Origin: UBA6912 sp963792895
Lineage (GTDB): Bacteria > Actinomycetota > Acidimicrobiia > Spongiisociales > UBA5794
Assembly: GCA_963792895.1 (NCBI GenBank)
Contig: CAWBYA010000002.1
Location: forward strand, 1-64,000
DNA: 64,000 nt
Direction: 5' to 3'
Shown here: positions 36,049 to 45,381 of the stretch, piece after piece
Layout: every line of letters starts with the position of its first letter
Numbering within the stretch: position 1 is the first letter of the stretch
Notes under the pieces: generated by a model
Told to the model about the DNA's origin: nothing
Database searches by the model: none
What the model saw: only the letters and a program-made list of their open reading frames with translations
Made by a program: the position numbers and the translations under genes

Positions 36049-36492
36049 GTGTCCGCTGTGCGCGACGACATCGCTGTGACGGTGGTCGAGCGCCGCTCAG
36101 GCGGTGTGTGGACGGTGCGTTGGGCCGAGATCGTCGCGTCTCCCGGAGGATCCGAACGCTTCGGCGTCGAGCTCCTCTCACTCGACGTCCGGTCGGCAGC
36201 AGGAGAATCCCGTGCTCGGCCACTGCTTCAGGAACTGTTCCTGTCAATCGCCGAGCGCCTCGTGTGGCAGCAGGCGTGGCCGAGGTCGCCCGGCGGCAAC
36301 GCCGAATACAGATCCTTCGCCTCTAGCGGTTTGGACGTGCGCGTTCGTAGGTTGGGTGGAGATGTCGAGGAAGGAGCGTGCGATGAACGTACCCGCCACA
36401 TCGGAGATCTTCGACGTCATGCATTCCTGCAGGGCCATGAGGCGTTTGGACACCAAGGACGTGTCCGACGAAACGGTGCTCGAGCTGCTTGA
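36049..36492 (+). CDS. Hypothetical protein (3' end doubtful)
   Basis: GTG 36049 opens a frame whose first ~90 codons look coding: VRDDIAVTVVERRSGGVWTV then RWAEIVASPGGSERFG, LLSLDVRSAAGES and LLQELFLSIAERLVWQQA. After codon ~95 the composition changes and the frame overlaps the nitroreductase gene by 110 bp. The true end may be near 36326 after a frame change (…RIQILRL stop). Family not recognised. Confidence 0.35.
   Translation: MSAVRDDIAVTVVERRSGGVWTVRWAEIVASPGGSERFGVELLSLDVRSAAGESRARPLLQELFLSIAERLVWQQAWPRSPGGNAEYRSFASSGLDVRVRRLGGDVEEGACDERTRHIGDLRRHAFLQGHEAFGHQGRVRRNGARAA
36356..36374 (+). repeat. 19-bp repeat GTGGAGATGTCGAGGAAGG, copy B
   Basis: Exact second copy of the element at 33706-33724; here it provides the ribosome-binding region of the nitroreductase gene. 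Confidence 0.45.
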
Positions 36493-37159
36493 TGCTGCGA
36501 TTCGGGCGCCGAGTGGAGGCAACGCCCAGAATTGGCGATTCGTCGTCGTTCGTGACCCGGACGTCAAACATGCTCTTGGTGAGGAGGTGCGCAAGACCAT
36601 CACGTGGATGGCCGCGGTCAACGATGAACGCCTCCGTGCCGGCCGGGCCACAGGCGCCATTCCCGAGGAGGCAGAAGCCCGAGACCGACGGGCGTTCGCA
36701 GCGGTGAACTACCTCGCCGATCACTTCGACACGACTCCTGTCATCATCTGCGTATGCGTGGAACCAGACCCGACCTTGAACCGCGCCGTTCGCTCACGCC
36801 CGGCGGTGAAGGCTGCTGTTGCCCAGTACGGGGTTGCCGGCGCCGCTCGCATGGGTGCTGCCGGCTCACGTTTGAGGGAGCGCGGGATGTGGGCGAGTGC
36901 CTACCCGGCGGTGCAGAACATCCTGCTTGCCGCCAGGGCCAAGGGGCTGGGAGCAGTGATGACGACGCCGCAGATCCTGGGACCTCCCGGCCGAGTCGAG
37001 AGTGTCATCGGCTTGCCGAAGAACGTCAGGTTGGCCGCTGTGATCGCGGTTGGCTACCCAAAGGGTCGCTTTGGACCGGTACGGCGGCGCCCGGTTCACG
37101 AGTACGTGTACCGGGACCACTACGGCAGGGCAGCCCCGACCGCGGCAGCAACGGAATGA
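36383..37159 (+). CDS. Nitroreductase family protein
   Basis: A 258-residue FMN-dependent protein from ATG 36383 with GAAGGAG 6-8 nt upstream; an in-frame ATG at 36362 lies within the 19-bp repeat. EIFDVMHSCRAMRRLDTKDV is the usual start, AAIRAPSGGNAQNWRFVVV binds the FMN phosphate, and SAYPAVQNILLAARAKGLGAVMTT and RLAAVIAVGYP are the C-terminal family motifs. It likely reduces nitro or quinone compounds with NAD(P)H; substrate unknown. Confidence 0.9.
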   Translation: MNVPATSEIFDVMHSCRAMRRLDTKDVSDETVLELLDAAIRAPSGGNAQNWRFVVVRDPDVKHALGEEVRKTITWMAAVNDERLRAGRATGAIPEEAEARDRRAFAAVNYLADHFDTTPVIICVCVEPDPTLNRAVRSRPAVKAAVAQYGVAGAARMGAAGSRLRERGMWASAYPAVQNILLAARAKGLGAVMTTPQILGPPGRVESVIGLPKNVRLAAVIAVGYPKGRFGPVRRRPVHEYVYRDHYGRAAPTAAATE

Positions 37160-37322
37160 AGTAGCGGGCGTCACCCGATCAGGGACCTTCGCTCACGCCC
37201 GCCCCGGTGGCGCCGGCTGTGGCGAGGGGACTGGGGAAGCGGCCCGCATGGGCGCTTGAAGCAACGCGGAGCCTGCGGACCGGTGGGCCGATCTGTGCAG
37301 CTCACCTCGAGCCGGCTTGGGT

Positions 37323-37775
37323 CTACTCGTCTTGGTTCTCGAGGTAGGCCTTGTACGCCGCCAAGAAGGCGTTGCCGATCTTGGAGCTGCCGAACTTCTG
37401 ATAGAAGAAGCCCAGGAATCCGGGCGCCTCGACGTCTGTCATAACGAGGTGATACGACACTCCGGCGGCATTCGTTGTGAACTCCTCCCGGAAGTGCGAT
37501 GTGGTCGTTACCTTCGATCCCGCTGCGTATTCCTCGTCGAACTCCACGACCACGCTGTCAGCTTCGACGCGTCGAGAGATGTTCGTCCGCTTCATGACGC
37601 CTTCGTTGGTCTCGATGATCACTGAGTCACCCCCTTGCTCTACGAGCTCAGCGCTCGTCAGGCCTGGCATGAGACTGGTGACTCCTGTAAACAGCGCGCC
37701 GGGGTTGTCGAGGGCGCGCGACACCTGTTCGATGGTGCAGTCGATGTCGGTATCTCCCTCGAACCAAACAACCAT
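37323..37775 (-). CDS. SRPBCC-family protein (DUF2505-like)
   Basis: A 150-residue protein from ATG 37775. MVVWFEGDTDIDCTIEQVSR begins a START-like fold; EGVMKRTNISRRVEADSVVV, AAGSKVTTTSHFREEFT and SYHLVMTDVEAPGFLGFFYQ give the beta strands, and a C-terminal helix KIGNAFLAAYKAYLENQ closes it. It is short enough to be a single lipid- or ligand-binding domain. The ligand is unknown. It converges with the nitroreductase. Confidence 0.7.
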   Translation of the reverse strand: MVVWFEGDTDIDCTIEQVSRALDNPGALFTGVTSLMPGLTSAELVEQGGDSVIIETNEGVMKRTNISRRVEADSVVVEFDEEYAAGSKVTTTSHFREEFTTNAAGVSYHLVMTDVEAPGFLGFFYQKFGSSKIGNAFLAAYKAYLENQDE

Positions 37776-38333
37776 GACGGATCCTTCCCGAGAGACGTGT
37801 GGATGCCTCCGCAGACTAGGGATGTGTCCGACGATTCGACCGATCAGAACACGGCAAGGACAAAGCGCGCAGCGAGGAGACCCAGCTGCGGAACATCGAG
37901 GCATGCGGGTGAGGTAGCCGCAAGTGCGCGCTCGCATCGGCGAGCCCGTGGTCAGCGCTCGCGAGTCAATCGCTACGCCCATCCTCGTGATGCGTCCGGG
38001 GGACGGCCACCGGCAGGGCATTCCCCGAGCGGCAGGGCATTCCCCGAGCTTCGTACGATTGTCTCGCTGAGCTGGGCACGCTGGCTTCTTGGGATTCCTG
38101 CGATCACCCCATCCCCGGCTACTTCTCCCCTTGTGCGGCGGCGGGCGATACGAATCCGACGTCAAGCGGGACGCAAGCACCAAGGTCACCGAACCGGTCG
38201 GTGGAGGACGCCCCGGGCTGATCATGGCGTCCAGAGCCGACGCTGCCCGAGCCCAGCTCAGGTCGCCGTCGCGGGGCCACCTGGCGCGATGCTCCTTGGT
38301 TCCCGCTGCGCCATCGGTACGCTCGGGCTCGCC
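37776..38333. other. Non-coding gap with a short tandem repeat
   Basis: This 558-bp stretch between divergent genes shows no gene I can support. It contains two head-to-tail copies of CGGCAGGGCATTCCCCGAG at 38011-38029 and 38030-38048. Confidence 0.5.
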
Positions 38334-39261
38334 ATGTTGAACGTCGAACCGCTGACGAATGCGAACCTGGCCGAAGTGGTCGACTTCGTGCACCGATCGA
38401 ACCCATTTGCGCAGAACACGTGGGGTTGGGACTCAGGTCGCTTCATGGATTGGCGTTGGGGCTCCAACGCGCTGCGGGAGGCGGAGAGTCCTGGGTGGTT
38501 CTCCTCGAACTGCGAGGTGTTCCGAGACGGCGGATGCATCCGGGCGACGTGGATCGCCGAGTACGGAGGTGACGACGTGTGCATCGTCACGCCGGGCGAG
38601 GACGCCAACGCGGTTCGGTTCGTGATCGAACGGCTGGACGACTCCCGGACGGGACGGGGTCGGCCTCAGGCTCGAGTTCTCCGACGCTGCGGAGTGGCTG
38701 CGCGACCTCTGCCGAGATGCCGGGCTGCGCGAAGAGATCGGTACGGGCCACGAGTGGGAGTACGACCTCAGCCGTCTCTCCGGCACGGCGCCTCTTCCGA
38801 ATGGCTTCACGATCGAGTCCCTCGGCGACGATCGGACGGGGGAGTACGCGGGCATCGCCGGGTGCATTCGAGAAGCGTTTCGCAGCAGTGGCGATGTCGG
38901 CGCAACGCTCCGCAATCTCGAGGCGAATCCGATGTTCCGGCCCGAATTGAGCGTCTTCGCCCGCAGCCCCGACGGCCGCATCGCCGCGTATTGCCGTGGC
39001 ACCGTGAACCCCGACAACGGCGTATGCGGCATCGACCCGGTCTGCACCCACCCGGACTACCGGGGGATGGGGCTCGCCAAGGCGGTCGTGCACGCATGCT
39101 TCCGGCGCCAGCGGGGCTTGGGCGGCCGCTATTGCTACATCGGTTCGGCCCCCGAACCGGCCCTCTCTACCTTCCTCTACCGATCACTCGGTCCGGTCGG
39201 CCGAACCGTCACTTGTGCGTGGAGCCGTCCCGCCCAAACCATGAACCGACCCACCCCATGA
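38334..39261 (+). CDS. GNAT-family acetyltransferase (one frameshift)
   Basis: The ATG at 38334 begins MLNVEPLTNANLAEVVDFVH. A first N-terminal half ends near 38655, where the frame changes to LEFSDAAEWLRDLCRDAGL, then continues to the C-terminal GNAT domain: VFARSPDGRIAAYCRGTV, NGVCGIDPVCTHPDYRGMGL (acetyl-CoA-binding motif A: R/Q-x-x-G-x-G/A) and AKAVVHACFRRQRGLGGRYC. Joined length ~308 residues, consistent with a tandem-fold GNAT. The substrate is unknown. Confidence 0.75.
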
Positions 39262-39396
39262 GCCGGGGGACACCCGCACGGCCCGGCGCAGCGTGTACGG
39301 CGAGACGCGGCGCAGCTCGCCCACTCCGAATGCGCCTACCACGAATGAAGGCTCTCGGCCGCTCCCGCCGCACCGCGTGGGCTCTGGCGCTTCGGC

Positions 39397-42300
39397 TCAG
39401 CCAAAGGGACAGGGGTCGATGCCATACGCGGCGCACTCGCTGGCCGTGAAGGTGCGTGTGACCCGCGAGTCTGCGACTTCGAGGAGTTCTTCGACGTCAG
39501 TTGTCACCACGATGCCGGGCCCAGAGATCGGAATCACGAGCAAGTGGTGATCATTCAGCCAGGCCAAGTTGCGGATCGGCTCCCCGATGTGGATCTGCTG
39601 GAGGACGTTGAGTGTCTCGAACGAGTACACCTTGACGATCCCCGAGTCGTGCCCGCTGGCGATCAGTGTCCCCGACGGATCGACGGCGAGGAGACGCTCG
39701 GCGCCGATGCCATCTGCCTCGCGAATCGTCTCGAAAGAGCCGGCGTCGGCGATCGACAAACCGTCGCCTGAGTTGATGACGAGATGGCGGCCATCAGGCG
39801 TGAACACCTTCTCCTCGTGCACCCAGTCGACCTGCGCCGTGCCGACCTCGGTCCAGCCGACCGTTTCGAGCGCCGTGAGGTCCCAACCGTGGTCGAGCAC
39901 CAGGACGCGGCTCCTGTCCGGGCTCATGGTGATGCGGCCTGCGAGCATGAGGGGCGGGGAGCGATGGATGACCTCGCCGGTGGCGGCGTCCCACACCAGC
40001 ATCGGATAGCCGCGGTCGACCTCCCACATCCCTCCTATGAGTTGTGAGCCGTCGGCCGAGAAGTGGAGTTCGGTCACGAAGGCCGGGAAGGGAGCGTCCG
40101 GGAACTCGCCACACCCCGTACCCGTCCCACTGCCCTCGTCCCATGTGCACAGACCTTGCATCAGCACCGATCGATCGGTGAGGGTGTCGTAGATCCGCAC
40201 ACTGCCGATGAGGCGGCCCGCCCCCAATTGCTCCTGGACGGCGGCGTAGCGACCGTCGGGCGACAGGGCGATGTCGTCTCCCGCACCTGCCGGGATTCGG
40301 TACACCTCCTCGCCGGTTGCGATGTCGTAGACGCCGACAGGCCCGCCGATGTCGAGCGCGCCGTAGCGCACCACGAATCGACCGCCGGCGATCTCGATGT
40401 CGTTGAGCGTGTAGCGGCTCTCCCGCGGCAGGTTGAACGCGCCTACCTCGCCGTTTGCGCCGGCATTCCAGATCGACACGCCGGGTTCCGTCGTGCGCGG
40501 TGAGTCCCAGTCCCTATAGGACAGCGCAACGAGGCCGTCGTCGCTCAGCAGCGTGACGTACGGCCCGTCGAGCACGGTCAGCTCCTCTCCCGTCGCCGCC
40601 ACCCAGATTCGGGTTGGGCCCCCGTTGTGCGACCCGATCAGGTAGCGCCCATCGACGCTGAACCAGGCGTCCTGAAGTCGCTCGGAGACGCCCCACAACA
40701 GCGTGTCGGTCGTCACGCTCCAGACCCAGTTGCGGTTCGGGCCAAGAGAGGCGAGGAGGCTGCCGTCGGGGCTGAGAACGATGATGTCGTCACTGGACCC
40801 CTCCGGGCCGTAGGCTCGCGACTCGCCGGTCGTGAGATCGACCACGGTGGCTCTGGCGTCGATGCTCAGCGCCATGAGATGACCGTCGCGGCTCGTGGTC
40901 CAACTCGCACTCGTTGGGTCTGATACCCCCTGGGCGTCGTACTCCGCAAGCTGCCGCGTCTCACCCTTCTCCCGGTCGATGCGCAGCACGACGAGGCGGG
41001 TGTCGGTGCAGGTGGCGGGCAGCGTGAGGGGGGCCTCTGCGAACCCCTCGGGCACATATGCGACCACAATCGGATGGACCGTGTCGATCCGGCCGGAGCC
41101 GTCCTTCACGATGCTGGCAACCTCGCACGTCCAATCGAAGGGGATGGACTCGAGGACCCCGTTCTCGGTGTCGAGGGAGAACAGGTTGGCCGGCTCCGCC
41201 CTATCTGCATGGAAGACGATCTCAGTGCCGCCTGGGGCGAACGCTCCCGGCAGGACGACCCCTTCGTATCCGCCTCGAGGTGCGTCGACGTCCCAGATCA
41301 GTTCGCCGGTTGCAGCGTTGCGCACTTGCATCTTCTGGTTGACGCGGTCGCTGGCCACGTACGCCGATCCGTCGGGGGTGAGAGCGGCCCAGTTCGACCC
41401 GAACAACCAGTCTGCCGGTGGCATGCGGAGTTGGGCGCGCTGACCGAGGATCGCTCGGTGGAGGGCGTTGACGGACTCGACTATCGGGTCACCGCCTCGC
41501 GAGGACTCGAGAGCCAGAAGGAGGCTGAGCTCCGGATCGGTGTCGGCAACAGCGATCGCCGACGCCGCCAGTTCGCGAGCCCGTGCCACTGCGGCGTTCC
41601 GGTTCGATTCGGTGCGCTGCGCGAGGGCGAAAACGGCGAGGGTGCTGGCCACGACCGCGGCCGCAGCGAAGCCGGAGAGGACGGCTCGCCGCCGCCGTCT
41701 GCGGCGAGCCCTGAGGTTGTCGGCCTGCTGCCTGCTCTCGTCGAGGTATGCACGCTCGTCGTCGCTGAGGGCGAGGTCCGTGGTCGTGGCGAATTGCTCG
41801 TAGTGCGCCAACCGGCCCCCACTGAGCAGGTAGCCGACTTGCCGGCCCGACTCGAGCCACTCGCCCGCAAGGGCAGCAAGCCGGCGATGGAGGACGAGGT
41901 CTTCGCGACGATCCTCGATCCAGCCCCGAAGCCGATCCCACCCGCTCATGAGCGCCTCGTGGGCCACCTCAACCGTCGGGCTGCGGGTCTTCGGGTCGCG
42001 ATCGAACGTGAGAAGCCGGTGAGCGCCGAAGGACGTCAGGACCTCGTCGACCAGGGGTGCCTCGATACCGATGCCGCTCAGTTCCTGGATGGGAACCCGC
42101 CGCCGGGTGTCCGATCCGTCGTCGGCGACCTGGACGAGGCGCAGGAGCACCTGCCGGATGGCCTCCTTCCCGCTCTCCTCGCATCCGTTGAACAGCGTCT
42201 CGGCGCGGCGCCCGAGGGCGCTGGTCACACCGCCCATGGCCCGGTACGACTCGCAGCTGATCTCGGCCCCGCTTCGGCGGGCAAACAACTCGGTGAGGGC

Positions 42301-44589
42301 GTACTCCATGAGCGGTAGCCCCCCAGGCTGGTCGCAGACGTCGCGAACGATCTCGGTCTCGAGCCCAGGCTCGAGACCGACACCTACCGCGGCCGCAGGC
42401 CCTGTGACGGCTCGGGCAAGCGAGAGCTCGGACGGCGTTGCCACCGACACCAGGCCACGTCCCAATGCCTCGCCGAAGGCGGCAAACTCGAGCGGCCGAT
42501 CGTAGAAGTCCGCTCGCAGCGTCACGACGGCGCGAACCCGAGCGCGAGGATCCTCCACCAGGCAGGCCAGGAGATCGATGAAGCGTCTCCGCTCGCCGTC
42601 GTCGGCGGTCAGGGTGAAGAGCTCTTCGAACTGGTCGACGATCAGCAGCAGTTCGACCCCTGGCGGAAGGATCGCCTCGGCCAGCCCCACCGCGCAGCTG
42701 GGGGCATCACGGAGCATCCGCGGAATCTCAGACGCGCTTCGGGTGGCGACACCGAGAAGCGCCGCCTCCAGCTCAGCCATCGGGTCACGTCCCGGCGACA
42801 AGTCGACGATCAGCCAGCGATCCGAGCCTGGCACGGCTCCTCGCCGCAGCTCGGGTATGAGCCCGGCGCGAACCAGGCTCGACTTGCCACACCCGGACGG
42901 GCCGACCACACCGACGAGGCGGTGGTGGGCCACTGCGGCCACCAACTCGGCCATCAGCTCGTCGCGCCCGAAGAAGTCGCCGGCGTCCGCCTCACTGAAC
43001 GCTCGCAATCCCTTGTAGGGGTTGCGGGCAGCTGCGCTCGGCAGTGAACGTGGCGCCGTCCCGAGGGATTCGGCGAGCGCCGCCAAGAACGCTTCGGGCC
43101 CGTCATGTCGATCGTTCGGGCTCGCGGCCGTCGCCTTGGCGAGCACAGCATCCGCCGCATCGGAAACGCCACTGATACCCGATGCGATCGATGGCAGCGG
43201 TTGTCCGGGGGCGGGTTCTCGGCCCGTGAGCACGAAGTAGGCGAGGACGCCAAGCGCGAACACGTCCGACGAGGGCGTCGGCGGCTCACCGCCGAGCTGC
43301 TCAGGGGACCGGAACGCAGGGGAAGGCGTCGGCGAAACCCCCGCCCCTCGCATCAGCGACAGGATGCCGAAGTCGGCGAGGTACGGCCGGCCTTCGTCGT
43401 CCAGGAGGATGTTCTGCGGGGAGACGTCCCCGTGCACCACGCCATGGCGATGGGCGTAGGCGAGGCTGTCGGCGATTGTCGCAATCAAGGCGAGGCTCGC
43501 CTCGGGTTCGCGCGGGGACTTGCCCACATTCGATGCGAGGCTTCCGCCGCGCATCAGCGGCATGACGAGGTACGCCCCATCGGGGTCTCGCCAGAAGTCG
43601 AACAGCGGCACGATATTCGGATGCTCCAACGCAGCGAGCACTCGGGCCTCGGCCTCGAAGCCGAGCACGAATTGGGCGCGATTCGAGAGGTCGGGTCGGA
43701 TCACTTTGACCGCGACGTCGCGCCCAACGCCCGGCTGCACCGCTTGCCAGACTTCACCGAATGCCCCTGCGCCAAGCCGCTTGCGGAGCACGTAGCCCCG
43801 CAGGCGTCCGGGAGTCGGCACCCGATCGGGCCGCATGATCTCAGGGTCCTGCAGGAGGATGCGCTCTTCGATTGCTTGGATCTCGGCTGATGGCTCGATG
43901 CCGAGCTCGTCCCCCAGCCGCCGCCGCAGGTCCTGATAGGCGGCGAGGGCATCGGCTTGGCGACCGCAGCGGGCCAGGGCCACCATGTACTGGGACCAGA
44001 GCCGTTCCCGCAAGGGGTGTTGCGCCGTCAAGGTCGCGAGTTCACCGACAATGATCTGGTGGTCGCCGATGGCGAGTGCAGCCTCGATCCGATCTTCCTG
44101 CGCTCGCTGTCGCAGCTGGTCGAGCCGGATGATCTCGAGCCGGGCGAACTCCTCGTCTGCGATATCGTCGAGCGGCGGACCGCGCCACAGCTCCATGGCC
44201 TCGTCGATGAGCGCATGGGCGCGCGCCGGGTCGGTGGAGAGCAGGTCGTGGGCCTCGGTGACCGTCCGCTCGAAACGAGTGGCGTCGATCTCGTCGGGAT
44301 CGGCGAGCAGCACGTACCCGGGGGGTCGGGTGGCGATGACTCCATCCTGGCTCGATTGCCGGTCCGGATCGAGTGCATTGCGGAGTTTCCACATGTGGAA
44401 TTGGAGCGAGCGTGGTCCGCCCTTCGGTGGGTTGTCGCCCCACACGAGTTCGACGAGTCGGTCGACCGAAACCACCCGTCCAGCGTTGAGGATGAGCAGG
44501 GCGAGAATCGCGCGTTGTCGGGTCGAACGGATCTCTACTGGTCCGTTGGTCATCCGCACCTGCAACGGGCCGAGGATCCCAAAGTCCAT
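39397..44589 (-). CDS. BTAD-protein kinase-nSTAND1 NTPase-WD40 signalling protein (1730 residues)
   Basis: An unusually long uninterrupted frame. Residues ~1-100 are a winged-helix DNA-binding domain and ~100-245 a BTAD. A Ser/Thr kinase spans ~265-510: G-loop GAGAFGEV 273-280, VAVK Lys 295, HGDVSPQN with Asp 388, DFG at 406-408, so all catalytic residues are present though it lacks the Arg of HRD. An nSTAND1 NTPase follows: NPYKGLRAFSEADAGDFFGR, Walker A GPSGCGKSS at 563-571, Walker B LLLIVDQFEEL at ~647-657. An Arg-rich stretch and a membrane helix (~1000) precede a WD40-like propeller to the end, with ...FTASEC...CP. The BTAD, kinase and NTPase would be cytoplasmic and the propeller external. 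A multi-input receptor or immune sensor is plausible. Confidence 0.9.
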   Translation of the reverse strand: MDFGILGPLQVRMTNGPVEIRSTRQRAILALLILNAGRVVSVDRLVELVWGDNPPKGGPRSLQFHMWKLRNALDPDRQSSQDGVIATRPPGYVLLADPDEIDATRFERTVTEAHDLLSTDPARAHALIDEAMELWRGPPLDDIADEEFARLEIIRLDQLRQRAQEDRIEAALAIGDHQIIVGELATLTAQHPLRERLWSQYMVALARCGRQADALAAYQDLRRRLGDELGIEPSAEIQAIEERILLQDPEIMRPDRVPTPGRLRGYVLRKRLGAGAFGEVWQAVQPGVGRDVAVKVIRPDLSNRAQFVLGFEAEARVLAALEHPNIVPLFDFWRDPDGAYLVMPLMRGGSLASNVGKSPREPEASLALIATIADSLAYAHRHGVVHGDVSPQNILLDDEGRPYLADFGILSLMRGAGVSPTPSPAFRSPEQLGGEPPTPSSDVFALGVLAYFVLTGREPAPGQPLPSIASGISGVSDAADAVLAKATAASPNDRHDGPEAFLAALAESLGTAPRSLPSAAARNPYKGLRAFSEADAGDFFGRDELMAELVAAVAHHRLVGVVGPSGCGKSSLVRAGLIPELRRGAVPGSDRWLIVDLSPGRDPMAELEAALLGVATRSASEIPRMLRDAPSCAVGLAEAILPPGVELLLIVDQFEELFTLTADDGERRRFIDLLACLVEDPRARVRAVVTLRADFYDRPLEFAAFGEALGRGLVSVATPSELSLARAVTGPAAAVGVGLEPGLETEIVRDVCDQPGGLPLMEYALTELFARRSGAEISCESYRAMGGVTSALGRRAETLFNGCEESGKEAIRQVLLRLVQVADDGSDTRRRVPIQELSGIGIEAPLVDEVLTSFGAHRLLTFDRDPKTRSPTVEVAHEALMSGWDRLRGWIEDRREDLVLHRRLAALAGEWLESGRQVGYLLSGGRLAHYEQFATTTDLALSDDERAYLDESRQQADNLRARRRRRRRAVLSGFAAAAVVASTLAVFALAQRTESNRNAAVARARELAASAIAVADTDPELSLLLALESSRGGDPIVESVNALHRAILGQRAQLRMPPADWLFGSNWAALTPDGSAYVASDRVNQKMQVRNAATGELIWDVDAPRGGYEGVVLPGAFAPGGTEIVFHADRAEPANLFSLDTENGVLESIPFDWTCEVASIVKDGSGRIDTVHPIVVAYVPEGFAEAPLTLPATCTDTRLVVLRIDREKGETRQLAEYDAQGVSDPTSASWTTSRDGHLMALSIDARATVVDLTTGESRAYGPEGSSDDIIVLSPDGSLLASLGPNRNWVWSVTTDTLLWGVSERLQDAWFSVDGRYLIGSHNGGPTRIWVAATGEELTVLDGPYVTLLSDDGLVALSYRDWDSPRTTEPGVSIWNAGANGEVGAFNLPRESRYTLNDIEIAGGRFVVRYGALDIGGPVGVYDIATGEEVYRIPAGAGDDIALSPDGRYAAVQEQLGAGRLIGSVRIYDTLTDRSVLMQGLCTWDEGSGTGTGCGEFPDAPFPAFVTELHFSADGSQLIGGMWEVDRGYPMLVWDAATGEVIHRSPPLMLAGRITMSPDRSRVLVLDHGWDLTALETVGWTEVGTAQVDWVHEEKVFTPDGRHLVINSGDGLSIADAGSFETIREADGIGAERLLAVDPSGTLIASGHDSGIVKVYSFETLNVLQQIHIGEPIRNLAWLNDHHLLVIPISGPGIVVTTDVEELLEVADSRVTRTFTASECAAYGIDPCPFG

Positions 44590-44895
44590 GACACCGTCCC
44601 TCTGACTTCATCGTGATGACTGATCGAGGCCTCAGCCAGACACCGAAGGTCCCCAATTCCCTCACGGATCTCGAGTGCGGAGCGGGTGGTGTCCTCACCC
44701 TCGCCGACAGGCTCAGCTGCTCGCACCGACGCCACGCCAGTGCGTCGTCGAGGAGACGTGATGCACGAACTCGGCGGTCGTGACGGGTGCGGTCGGCTTC
44801 CTGTGCCGGGGACCGATTCCGGCGACGACGTCCCCCCGGTGCGGCCGCTACGACGGCCGAAGCCAGCTGGATCGGCGCCTGGCCGGCGACGTGGC

Positions 44896-45144
44896 TCAGG
44901 ACTCCTTGGCGCCGGATCCGGAGCCCGCCGCCGGCTTCGGTTTCGGCTTCGGTTTCGACGACCCTGACCCGGTTGAGCCGGTTTCGCCTCCAGAGGTCTC
45001 CGGCGCACGAGTGCCGCTGCGACCTCCGGGCTCACCGATGCCTCGGTAGACGTTGGGTTGGCTCTTGCTCAGCTTCTGGTGTCGAGGGCATGCGGATACT
45101 GGGCCATCTCGCCACTCGCCCTTGCAGAAGTGACTCGTCGGCAT
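44896..45144 (-). CDS. Small hypothetical protein with Cys/His start and Lys-Pro tail
   Basis: An 82-residue frame from ATG 45144: HFCKGEWRDGPVSACPRHQK contains two Cys and two His that could bind zinc, and the tail SGSSKPKPKPKPAAG is a low-complexity Lys-Pro spacer. Codon use looks natural. No family is recognised. It is the only candidate in the 790-bp gap between the BTAD-kinase gene and the nucleotidase, both transcribed away from it or opposite. Confidence 0.4.
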   Translation of the reverse strand: MPTSHFCKGEWRDGPVSACPRHQKLSKSQPNVYRGIGEPGGRSGTRAPETSGGETGSTGSGSSKPKPKPKPAAGSGSGAKES

Positions 45145-45381
45145 TGCTGGCTCTCCTCCTCCGTCGCCGTTGCGGTATTCAACCACGCCCGATCCGCGCA
45201 CCTTCGCACAGGGGCGGGCGTGACGCGAAGCGGCGCTCGGCATCGCCGTTTTCGCACCTCCGAGGTGTTCGAGCGCGACAACTCGAGACGTGATCGAGAT
45301 CCACGTACACGGAGATTGTGCTAAAACAGGTCCATCGCCTGGAGTTTCTTCGAACCGGGCCCTATTGGGAGGGGGATTCCC

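Noticed and set aside
40514..43890. Several 60-260-codon plus-strand frames inside the 1730-residue gene
   Set aside because: All are shadows of the long minus-strand frame and lack start signals.
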